Source of the DNA: Lachnospiraceae bacterium
Lineage (GTDB): Bacteria > Bacillota > Clostridia > Lachnospirales > Lachnospiraceae
Length of the DNA: 47,029 bases
Direction of reading: 5' to 3'
NCBI GenBank assembly: GCA_022791575.1
Contig: JAAVZI010000038.1
Coordinates: forward strand, 1 to 47,029
The position numbers and the translations under genes were made by a program. Numbering within the stretch: the first letter of the stretch is position 1; each line of letters begins with the position of its first letter. The notes below the pieces were generated by a model. It was not told where the DNA came from. It worked only from the letters and a program-made list of their open reading frames with translations, and made no database searches. Positions 35,405-42,794 of the stretch are shown in pieces.

Positions 35405-36460
35405 ATGAGTATGAAAATGTCATTTAGATGGTATGGCGATGACGATCCAGTCACCTTGACCAACATCCGCCAGATCCCCAACATGTATTCCATAGTAACA
35501 GCAGTATATGATGTCCCAGTCGGCGAAATCTGGAGCCGCGAAAGCATTGCAGACCTAAAGAAAAAGACCGAAGACGCAGGACTTGCTTTCGAAGTCATTG
35601 AAAGCGTCCCTGTCCACGAAGACATCAAGCTTGGCAAAGACACCAGAGACCGCTACATCGAAAATTACAAAGAAAACATCCGCCGTCTTGGAGAAGCAGG
35701 TGTAAAATGTATCTGCTACAACTTTATGCCAGTCTTCGACTGGACAAGAACCCAGCTGGACCATGAATTAGACGACAAATCCACATCCCTTGTATACTAC
35801 CAGGAGCAGGTAGAAAAAATGGATCCCTTAACCGGCGAACTCAGCCTTCCAGGATGGGACAGCAGCTATACCAAGGAAAGCTTAAAAGAAGTCTTTGACG
35901 AATACTCCAAACTCACCGAAGAAGACCTATGGGCCAACCTAAAATATTTCCTAGAGGGAATCATCCCCACTGCCGAGGAATGTGATGTCAAAATGGCTAT
36001 CCACGACGACGACCCCTGCTGGTCCATATTCGGCCTGCCAAGAATCATCACCGACGAAAAGAACCTAGATCGATTCTTAAAACTAGTAGACAGCAAATAC
36101 AACGGCCTGACTTTCTGCACCGGCTCTTTAGGCTGCTCCTGCAAAAACGACATCGTAAAAATGATTGCCAAATACACCAAAATGGGACGCGTCCATTTCG
36201 TCCACATGAGAAATGTCAAAATCCTAGAAGACGGCAAAGGCTTCGAAGAGCGCGCCCACTACTCCGAATGCGGCTCCCTCGACATGTACGCCATCATGAA
36301 AGCCCTATACGACAACGGTTTCGACGGCTATATCCGCCCAGACCACGGAAGAATGATCTGGGGCGAAACCGGAAGACCCGGCTACGGCCTCTACGACCGG
36401 GCCTTAGGCGCCACCTACCTAAACGGCCTCTGGGAAGCTATCACCAAAGCCAGCAAATAA
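35405..36460 (+). CDS. uxuA: D-mannonate dehydratase
   Basis: This 351-residue enzyme of the UxuA family dehydrates D-mannonate to 2-keto-3-deoxy-D-gluconate in glucuronate catabolism. Metal-site residues are visible as His in MAIHDDDP, Cys in [10 protein letters not shown], His in HFVHMRN and Asp in [12 protein letters not shown]. Length is near that of Gram-positive UxuA proteins. AAAGGA precedes the start. UxaC, UxuB, kdgK and kdgA are not in the window. Codons end in C far more than in neighbouring genes (TCC, GAC, ATC), and the sense strand is C-rich rather than G-rich, which suggests recent acquisition or inversion. Its link to glucuronate fits the CE15-like esterase upstream. Confidence 0.95.
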   Translation: MSMKMSFRWYGDDDPVTLTNIRQIPNMYSIVTAVYDVPVGEIWSRESIADLKKKTEDAGLAFEVIESVPVHEDIKLGKDTRDRYIENYKENIRRLGEAGVKCICYNFMPVFDWTRTQLDHELDDKSTSLVYYQEQVEKMDPLTGELSLPGWDSSYTKESLKEVFDEYSKLTEEDLWANLKYFLEGIIPTAEECDVKMAIHDDDPCWSIFGLPRIITDEKNLDRFLKLVDSKYNGLTFCTGSLGCSCKNDIVKMIAKYTKMGRVHFVHMRNVKILEDGKGFEERAHYSECGSLDMYAIMKALYDNGFDGYIRPDHGRMIWGETGRPGYGLYDRALGATYLNGLWEAITKASK

Positions 36461-36531
36461 AAGTAAAAGATAAAAGAGATAAAAGTTGTGAGTAAAAAGA
36501 TAAAAGAAGAAAATAAAATATAAAAAATGAC

Positions 36532-36584
36532 AATCCCCCATGAGAAAGGCATTATAAAATCTCAATACCTGCCCATGGGGGATT
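36532..36584 (+). terminator. Hairpin after uxuA
   Basis: AATCCCCCATG (36532-36542) and CATGGGGGATT (36574-36584) form a perfect 11-bp stem around a 31-nt loop. A clear T-run is missing, so it may be a weak terminator or an mRNA-stabilising end. Confidence 0.5.
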
Positions 36585-36646
36585 ATAATCCTCTCTATAC
36601 CACCATCCTCCGCTAGCCAAAATCCCCTACCTAAAAGGCGTTCAAG

Positions 36647-36897
36647 AAGTAAATTGTCAGAAGAGAACCCATAGCCTTTTCAGACAGCATTCGTGCAGAC
36701 ATTGTGCTTTTCTCTGTGTTCTGCTCAAAATCAGTGATTTCCGTACATGGATGTACGGAAAAGGCTTGTCTGAGCCAGGATGGCGAATACAAGCCGGTCA
36801 CGTCCGCCATAAACATCCACTCAGAACACAGCCAGAAAAGCCAATGTCGAAACCTGCTGTCTGAAAAGGCTATAGGTTCTCTTCTGACCCACTACTT
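36647..36897. repeat. Long imperfect palindrome, MITE-like or dispersed palindromic element
   Basis: Two arms of about 77 nt (36647-36723 and 36822-36897) are inverted copies at roughly 80% identity, with best-conserved blocks GCTGTCTGAAAAGGCTAT and GGTTCTCTTCTGAC. The centre holds a perfect 11-bp hairpin TTTCCGTACAT/ATGTACGGAAA (about 36738-36761) and a GGCTTGT/ACAAGCC pair. The short open frames across it are by-products of the palindrome. The right end overlaps the stop codon of the minus-strand membrane transferase gene. Confidence 0.75.
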
Positions 36898-38478
36898 CCC
36901 CCTCATCAGCCAAGCCACAGCCGTATTGCCAAATATCTCCACCCCATACCCTTTCACCCGATATTGCCCCGCCATATGAGCAGGAATAATAAAAATCCCG
37001 TGCTGTCCAAATTGTGAGATCCCAAAACGAAATGGCCCAGCCTCCCGGAGAGCAAGAAAAGCAGACGGATAGTTTGTATAAGTTACCGTATCAAGATATT
37101 CCGTTACAGGCAGCCTGCTGTAAAACAAAATCTTAGAATAACAATAATCCGAAGCAACTTCAATGAATTCTGTTTCGCTATCCTCTGCAAGTTCCATAGC
37201 AAATGATACCGAATCCTCTAATCCTTCCTGAAAAACAGAACCTATGTTCTCTGCATACGTATCAAAATAAAAGGAAATAAAAAGCAGGAACAAAATCAAA
37301 TACATTATCGTTACAACATAAGAACTATACCGAAAGAACAGTCCCGAAATCCGCAGCAGGCAATTCAATCCTATAGCAGCCATCATCAAAATGGGAAGAT
37401 GAATACAATTAATCCGGTTAATATTAATAGAAATCACACATCCAAGCAATACCGCTGTCAGAAATTGAATCCATATCAGAACCGACCCATCAAAGGTTTT
37501 TGTTAAAAAACTGCAGACAGTTCGTTTTACACAATATGCAAATCCTAATACAGCCAAAAAGAGAACACCCTTTCCATATAAGCCGGTTTCCGGTGCCGCA
37601 TTCCAGTATAACTGATCATTTTCTTGAAAAATAGTAGAACAGAGCTGATTAAAATTCTCCGGCATACGTGCGAAAGAAATATCACTGGTCCTCATATAGG
37701 GCATTTTGGGAATAGAGAAGAACGATGTCCGTACTTCGTCCATATATCCGTTGTTAACAAGCAGAAAACATAACAGCGGAAGTGCCAGCAAGGCCAGAAT
37801 CAGCACAGAAAAAAGCAAATAAATAGATAGACGCAGTTTTCCTGTATACAGAAGATAACCACACTGCAGACAGAGAATCAGCGGAACCAGCGGCCAGATT
37901 GTGGCATAACAATAAAGGCTTAATCCGTAAAATAACGCAGAAAGCATAAAAAACTTAGGATGATCCATACCGCATACGAAAAAATAGAGTCCAAATAATA
38001 AAAAGCCAGGTGCAAGATTACAGTCTAAGCCCCATCTTGCCATAATGATATGCCAAGGGCAGATTGTGAGCAGAAGCAGCCCCAGCAGTGCTGTTCTGAC
38101 ATCAAACAGCCGATAAAGAAGCTTATAACATACAAACAACGAAATGCATGCAGTCAGGGCCTGAGGAAGCCGCAGCACCCAGGTCTGGGCGCCGAACAGT
38201 GCCATAAACGGAATCATAAGGTAACTATTCAGCGCACTCATACCGCTTCCCCAAGTGGTAAGATAGACCGGAAAAGAATAACCGGAAGAATCCATACCAT
38301 AATGCAGAAGAGAGTAGGCTTCATAGCCTGAAAATGCTTCATCCTGATTCAAACCGCCGGGTATCGTACCAAGCAGGAACAAGCGTACAAAGATTCCCTG
38401 AATCATTAAAAAAAGTACAAGATAAGAAACTGGAATCTGTATAGAAAACAGATTTATTTTTTGAGTTTCAGTGTTCAT
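36892..38478 (-). CDS. GT39/ArnT-like polytopic membrane glycosyltransferase
   Basis: This 528-residue protein has about 11-13 membrane helices. The first extracytoplasmic loop carries LNQDEAFSGYEAY, whose Asp-Glu matches the catalytic acidic pair of GT-C transferases in family 39 (protein mannosyltransferase, ArnT). These use polyprenyl-phosphate sugars on the outer face of the membrane. The start is the ATG at 38478 after GGGGGAT; a TTG at 38490 is less likely. The C-terminal ~110 residues are a soluble extracellular region. It probably modifies an envelope polymer or protein; the acceptor is unknown. It lies 22 nt downstream of the nucleotidyltransferase-like gene, in one operon. Confidence 0.8.
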   Translation of the reverse strand: MNTETQKINLFSIQIPVSYLVLFLMIQGIFVRLFLLGTIPGGLNQDEAFSGYEAYSLLHYGMDSSGYSFPVYLTTWGSGMSALNSYLMIPFMALFGAQTWVLRLPQALTACISLFVCYKLLYRLFDVRTALLGLLLLTICPWHIIMARWGLDCNLAPGFLLFGLYFFVCGMDHPKFFMLSALFYGLSLYCYATIWPLVPLILCLQCGYLLYTGKLRLSIYLLFSVLILALLALPLLCFLLVNNGYMDEVRTSFFSIPKMPYMRTSDISFARMPENFNQLCSTIFQENDQLYWNAAPETGLYGKGVLFLAVLGFAYCVKRTVCSFLTKTFDGSVLIWIQFLTAVLLGCVISININRINCIHLPILMMAAIGLNCLLRISGLFFRYSSYVVTIMYLILFLLFISFYFDTYAENIGSVFQEGLEDSVSFAMELAEDSETEFIEVASDYCYSKILFYSRLPVTEYLDTVTYTNYPSAFLALREAGPFRFGISQFGQHGIFIIPAHMAGQYRVKGYGVEIFGNTAVAWLMRGK

Positions 38479-38500
38479 AATATCCCCCAAAAATCAGGAT

Positions 38501-39613
38501 TTAATGTTTGTTATTCGGTTTGCGAAATTTCATCAGTAAAAGACTCGATAAATGTACCAGCCAGAAAATCGGTAAAAGAAACGGCATTTCATACAGTATC
38601 GGATAACGATCTGACATGGACTCCAGTTTTGGAAAAACAGCAGCCGGCGCTTTTTTGGGAACCGAAGCAGCCGTTTGGTCTGCTTCCGGTTGATGGAAAA
38701 TATTGGTTTCCGCTGGCTCTGCAGACCCACAGGAGAAAATATGCTGCTCCATTTCCTCGTATAGAGAACGGTTACTGAAATTCACACCAATCCCGAACCA
38801 GATCCAAGATAATTTTTCTATATAAAATGAGAACAATCCCAAATTAAGCTTTGTAAATTCCGTGGTCAGATATTCATAGTTCAAAAGCGGACGATAGCGC
38901 TTCAAATAAACCCAGACATCCAGGATCGAACGAATACCAGAGCCGCCGCTTGCATACTGGCGAGCCAGATATGCAATCAGATAGATATAGAAATCTTCTT
39001 TTGACATTGCATAAATATTTTGAAAACCTTTTATCGGATGCAGGTTTTTCTTAAGAATGCCGCGGAAGAAATCTTCATATTTACAGTCTTCACAAATCAG
39101 TGAGGTCATCAGTTCAATGCTCATATTTGGAGCCTTGAAATACGAAATGGACCGGCCAGTAAAACGAATTGCTGAATAACCAAGCGCGGTCATAACCTGA
39201 TGAGCTTTCGACTTATCTTCTGTATGAATCAAAAATTCCATGGTTGCTTCATATCTCATATCCGGCCTGGGATAGAGAGCTTTCATACGGAAACCAATCA
39301 GAGGCATACAGAAAATTCCACTTTGCTCATAGCCCAACAGCATCTTGCGCACTTCATAATTCTGCATGGATTCCAATGCAGAAAATCGTCTGGCATCAGA
39401 AGCAAATAAAGAGCAGACATTCTCAGGCATGTTGGATGCGGCCGGAGAATCCAGCAGTCCATAATAGGCAGTATTAGCAACATTATGAAAGGAAGCAAGC
39501 TGGTACAGTGTTTCCCAGTCTAAATCATCTTCAGGTGATTTTAAAGGCAGTCGGTTGATTGCCGAAGATAATAATTTAATTAAATATTGGCCTTCCTGAA
39601 TATTTTCGTACAT
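38501..39613 (-). CDS. Nucleotidyltransferase-fold protein (PF14907-like), catalytic motif altered
   Basis: This 370-residue protein follows the layout of the NTP_transf_5 family: a helical N-terminus with ASFHNVANTAYYGLL, the strand MPLIGFRMKALYPRPDMR (where members usually have LKG...YPxPxxR), and a helical domain with FYIYLIAYLARQYASGGSGIRSILDVWVYLKRY. The acidic DIDLL strand that should hold the metal ligands reads EATMEFL (122-128), and LKG is LIG. So activity is probably lost. A hydrophobic stretch near the C-terminus (LLPIFWLVHLSSLLLM) may be a membrane anchor. GGAGGG precedes the start. Family members often accompany capsule genes, in line with the GT39-like gene downstream. Confidence 0.7.
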   Translation of the reverse strand: MYENIQEGQYLIKLLSSAINRLPLKSPEDDLDWETLYQLASFHNVANTAYYGLLDSPAASNMPENVCSLFASDARRFSALESMQNYEVRKMLLGYEQSGIFCMPLIGFRMKALYPRPDMRYEATMEFLIHTEDKSKAHQVMTALGYSAIRFTGRSISYFKAPNMSIELMTSLICEDCKYEDFFRGILKKNLHPIKGFQNIYAMSKEDFYIYLIAYLARQYASGGSGIRSILDVWVYLKRYRPLLNYEYLTTEFTKLNLGLFSFYIEKLSWIWFGIGVNFSNRSLYEEMEQHIFSCGSAEPAETNIFHQPEADQTAASVPKKAPAAVFPKLESMSDRYPILYEMPFLLPIFWLVHLSSLLLMKFRKPNNKH

Positions 39614-39748
39614 GGAGTCCCTCCTATCTATAGCTGCATATGATCACAGATAAAACTGCCGTTCACATAAAAAATTGGTTGAATTGCTGAATTGTTTAAT
39701 TATATTTTACAATAAAATTGGTAATTTGTACATAATTTTTTAGAAAAA

Positions 39749-39776
39749 ATAAGACTATCTTTAACGATAGTCTTAT
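39749..39776 (-). terminator. Terminator of the cold-shock gene
   Basis: ATAAGACTATC and GATAGTCTTAT form an 11-bp stem with a 6-nt loop; on the minus strand it is followed by a T-run. Between it and the cold-shock stop (39777-39901) I see no gene. Confidence 0.75.
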
Positions 39777-39901
39777 CTGCTAATCGAGTCTTACCAATAT
39801 AACGCTTATTCATTTTACAAAAGAAAAGAAATGTATTGCCTTAGAAGGCTTAGATCTACCCTCTGTATATGACTGAAAAAGGTACACTGAAAAACAACTG
39901 A

Positions 39902-40099
39902 TTATAATTTTACTACATTTGTAGCCTGAGGTCCTTTAGCACCATCTACTACGTCAAATTCCACTTCCTGGCCTTCTTCTAAGGATTTGAAACCATCCAT
40001 CTGTAAGCCGGAATAGTGAACGAATACATCTTTACCTTCTTCATCGGAGATAAATCCGTATCCTTTTTGGTTGTTAAACCACTTTACTGTACCTTTCAT
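39902..40099 (-). CDS. Cold-shock protein (CspA family)
   Basis: This is a 65-residue single-domain OB-fold RNA chaperone. The start is the ATG at 40099 ([16 protein letters not shown]) after GGAGG; five residues further upstream are open but do not belong to the family. RNP1 (KGYGFI) and RNP2 (VFVHYS) are intact, and the [10 protein letters not shown] end is typical. It binds single-stranded RNA and DNA and prevents secondary structure in mRNA. The leader has a 7-bp hairpin at its 5' end (40126-40142), as often seen in temperature-regulated csp leaders. Confidence 0.96.
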   Translation of the reverse strand: MKGTVKWFNNQKGYGFISDEEGKDVFVHYSGLQMDGFKSLEEGQEVEFDVVDGAKGPQATNVVKL

Positions 40100-40149
40100 T
40101 GTAAGTACCTCCAAAAATAAATTTATATTACTTTGAGTAATACCAGACT

Positions 40150-40178
40150 AGAATAGCATAAAAATATAAAAAAGTAAA
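40150..40178 (-). promoter_or_regulatory. Cold-shock gene promoter
   Basis: Minus-strand TTTACT (40178-40173), 17 nt, TATTCT (40155-40150). The predicted 5' end of the RNA falls at the TATTACT/AGTAATA hairpin (40126-40142). Confidence 0.5.
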
Positions 40179-40205
40179 GACATATTTGAAAAAACGTGTT
40201 ATACT
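40177..40205 (+). promoter_or_regulatory. Promoter of the YhfC-like and PHP genes
   Basis: AAGACA (40177-40182), a 17-nt spacer and TATACT (40200-40205). Its -35 box overlaps that of the divergent cold-shock promoter by two bases, so the two may compete for polymerase. Confidence 0.5.
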
Positions 40206-40279
40206 ATGTAAAAGTACAGGTTCTGTGCGTATTTCAAGGGATCTGTGCTGTTTGAAATAACTAGAAAGGATTTACGATT

Positions 40280-41122
40280 ATGACAAAGTTTTTGATTCTG
40301 ACATCAGCGGCTAGTTCTAATGCTCTCTCAGCGGCAGGCGGCCAGTCAGGCGGAACCGACTATACTGTTTTGTTCAGTATTATAGGCCTGTTAGTCTGTA
40401 TTGCACTGCCAACAGCAGTGATTTTATTGGCAATACTGAAATATGAGGGTTCTTTTAAGCAGATTCTGTGGGGAATACTTGGATTTGTGGTGTTTTCTAC
40501 CATATTGAATTTCCTTGTCAGTTCGATTTTCTTTTTTGATTATCTGGATCAGGAAGCAACCAGCTTTCAGGCTTCTCTACTGATTATAATCCGGGTTATC
40601 TGTGAAGTGCTGGGTATGTTTCTGCTGCTGAAATGGACGAAAAAGAGAAAAGGGCTTGGCAATGCCTTGAACTTCGGTATTGGCTACTGCCTGCCGGAAT
40701 GTCTATATGTGGGCTTTTTACTGGCAGGTTATCTGATTATCAGCACCAGTGAAGGAATTGACAGCATCGACCTTTTGCGGGAGCTGCGTGTGTTTATTCA
40801 GGACAGCAATCTGGTTGCCGGACAGGAGTGGAGATTTATCCTCAGAGGATTTACCGTACTGGTGTTCGGAGGTCTGCAGATTTCTTCAGCGGTGGTGGTA
40901 TTTATATCTGTGCAAACCAAGAAATACTGGCTGGCAGGTATTGCAGTTATCTTTGGTCTGCTGATTCGCCTGCCGAACCGGCTGCATTCATTTGATGCCT
41001 GGTTTTGGGGAAATTATGCAGTGATTCTTCCATATCTGGCAGTTATGACAGTGATTATCTGTGTAACAGTTTATATCCTATGGAAAAATAATAAAACGGA
41101 AATGCAGAAAAGTAATAAATGA
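40280..41122 (+). CDS. YhfC-like multi-pass membrane protein
   Basis: This 280-residue protein has about seven or eight membrane helices. The layout resembles the YhfC family of putative intramembrane metalloproteases: a helix ending RVICEVLGMFLLLKW, then LNFGIGYCLPECLYVG, where the family usually has FGxGHGGIEAI. The His-Gly-Gly is replaced by Cys-Leu-Pro, so the presumed zinc ligand is missing, although the Glu (PEC) remains. It may therefore be inactive or belong to a sister family. AGAAAGGA precedes the start. The stop overlaps the ATGA of a possible upstream start for the PHP gene, so the two are probably co-transcribed. Confidence 0.5.
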   Translation: MTKFLILTSAASSNALSAAGGQSGGTDYTVLFSIIGLLVCIALPTAVILLAILKYEGSFKQILWGILGFVVFSTILNFLVSSIFFFDYLDQEATSFQASLLIIIRVICEVLGMFLLLKWTKKRKGLGNALNFGIGYCLPECLYVGFLLAGYLIISTSEGIDSIDLLRELRVFIQDSNLVAGQEWRFILRGFTVLVFGGLQISSAVVVFISVQTKKYWLAGIAVIFGLLIRLPNRLHSFDAWFWGNYAVILPYLAVMTVIICVTVYILWKNNKTEMQKSNK

Positions 41123-41142
41123 CAGAAGAAAGAAGGACAATT

Positions 41143-41859
41143 ATGAAATATGTATTAGATTCACATACGCATACTCTGGCCAGCGGTCATGCCTATAGTA
41201 CGATTCGGGAAATGGCATATATGGCCAGGGAAAAGGGGCTGGAGCTTCTGGGAATTACAGAGCATGGCCCGGCTATGCCGGGAAGCTGCCATGATTTTTA
41301 TTTCTCCAATCTGCGGGTAGCCTCCAGGACTATGTGCGGAGTGGAGCTGCTGCTGGGAGTGGAGCTGAATATTCTGGATTATAATGGAACGGTTGATCTG
41401 CCGCAGAGAATTTTAAGGCAGATGGATATCGCAATTGTAAGTATGCATATTCCCTGTATTAAGCCGGGAACTAGGGAGGAGAATACTAGAGCTTATCTTA
41501 AGGCTATAGAAAATCCTTATGTAAATATTATCGGACATCCCGATGATGCCCGATATGCAATTGACTATAAGGAGCTGGTACTGGGCGCGAAGGAGCATGG
41601 GGTGCTGATTGAGATTAATAATGCTTCTATGCAGCCAGGCGGGCCGAGAGTAGGTGCGATGGAGAATGATCGGGAGATACTGAATTTGTGCCGGCAGTAC
41701 CATGTGCCAGTTATTTTGGGCAGTGACGCTCATGTAGATGAAGGAATTCTGAACTTTACCTATCCGGACCAGCTGCTGCGGGAACTGGATTTTCCGGAAG
41801 AACTGGTGGTCAATACCAGTGTGGATCGTTTAAAGAAATATGCCAATAAATATAAGTAA
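41143..41859 (+). CDS. PHP-domain phosphatase (YcdX-like)
   Basis: This 238-residue metal-dependent phosphoesterase has the PHP motifs in order: DSHTHT with a nearby SGHAYST, ITEHGP, VSMHIP, IIGHPDD, INNAS and LGSDAHV, which supply the His/Asp/Glu ligands of a trinuclear metal site. Its length and ITEHGPAMP place it with YcdX. I chose the ATG at 41143, which has AGAAGGA at a suitable distance; the ATG at 41119 would overlap the upstream stop and add eight residues not typical of the family. The physiological substrate of YcdX proteins is not settled. It is cytoplasmic and ends at a strong terminator. Confidence 0.9.
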   Translation: MKYVLDSHTHTLASGHAYSTIREMAYMAREKGLELLGITEHGPAMPGSCHDFYFSNLRVASRTMCGVELLLGVELNILDYNGTVDLPQRILRQMDIAIVSMHIPCIKPGTREENTRAYLKAIENPYVNIIGHPDDARYAIDYKELVLGAKEHGVLIEINNASMQPGGPRVGAMENDREILNLCRQYHVPVILGSDAHVDEGILNFTYPDQLLRELDFPEELVVNTSVDRLKKYANKYK

Positions 41860-41865
41860 AAAAAT

Positions 41866-41888
41866 CGGGGTATGATAGTCATACCCCG
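41866..41888. terminator. Bidirectional terminator
   Basis: CGGGGTATGA and TCATACCCCG flank a TAG triloop, with A tracts on the left and a T-rich stretch further right, between the convergent PHP and DUF1836 genes. Confidence 0.88.
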
Positions 41889-41895
41889 TAAATCA

Positions 41896-42552
41896 TTATT
41901 TTTCTTCTTTTGTTTTCTTAGCAGCCTTGGCATTGGTTTTTTTAGCGGATTTCGTGTCTTCCGGGGAAACCTTTGGCAGAAGGCGGTCAATCATTTTTTC
42001 AATAATCTGTTTTTTCATATAAACGTCAAAGCTTAACATGCTAATTAGCGTAAAACATTGGAGAAAATCTTTGTCTTTTTCGCCTTCAAAGGAAGCTTTG
42101 GCGATGTGATGCTTTTGAACCAGATCCTTTCTTAGAATAGCCAGCTGATCCTTTTCCAGGGAAAAAAGCTGTTCATATAGCATTTTTAACGGAAGTTCAC
42201 TCTTTTCCTCAAAATGATTTTCTGCAAGCGGATTAAGAAGGCTCTGAATATCGCTGATACTTAAAAATCCCTTAAAATAATAGATAAAGATCATCATTAA
42301 GATATGATCCCTGGAATATTTTTTCTTGACCGGGGGAGGAAGCAAGTTATTTTTCGCATAATTATTGATCATGGTTTTGGTTAGAATCTTATCTTCCGCA
42401 TTTCTTTTGGAAGAGGAAAGATGACTGTCCATAAAGGTAGTAACCTGATCCATATACAATTCAATAGAAGGTATTTCCTCTGGTTTTATATAATTGGCAG
42501 TTTCTAAATCTTTTAATATTGTGCGGATAAAATCATCCATTTGTATGGGCAT
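41896..42552 (-). CDS. DUF1836 domain protein (putative HTH regulator)
   Basis: This 218-residue protein matches the DUF1836 pattern: IELYMDQVTTFMDSHL, LTKTMINNYAKNNLLPPPVKKKYSR (a MerR-like winged-helix opening) and HILMMIFIYYFKGFLSISDI. The Lys/Ala-rich C-terminus (KKTNAKAAKKTK) may contact nucleic acid. AGAGG precedes the ATG. No target is known, and the gene is alone between the terminator and the divergent pcrA. The 242-nt gap to pcrA holds a TATAAT at about 42715-42720 but no clear -35. Confidence 0.8.
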   Translation of the reverse strand: MPIQMDDFIRTILKDLETANYIKPEEIPSIELYMDQVTTFMDSHLSSSKRNAEDKILTKTMINNYAKNNLLPPPVKKKYSRDHILMMIFIYYFKGFLSISDIQSLLNPLAENHFEEKSELPLKMLYEQLFSLEKDQLAILRKDLVQKHHIAKASFEGEKDKDFLQCFTLISMLSFDVYMKKQIIEKMIDRLLPKVSPEDTKSAKKTNAKAAKKTKEEK

Positions 42553-42794
42553 AGCGACCTCTTTTCTGCATCGGGTGAAAAATGAATGTATTTCAGAGGA
42601 TGCTTATTCTCAAGTCATTTACATTAACATTCTTATTATATAGTATTAAAAACTATATGGCAAGAGATTTGTAAGAAATTTTGAAAAGCGCTAGATATTT
42701 GCGGCTGGATATATTATAATAGGAACAGACTGCGGAGTTTTCTTGGGATTAATATTAGAAAACAGGATAAATTAGGAAAATAAGGGAGAAACAT

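Noticed and set aside
36631-36979. Short open frames on both strands over the 36.65-36.90 kb palindrome
   Set aside because: Both arms translate to similar short peptides because they are inverted copies; no ribosome site or family match supports a gene.
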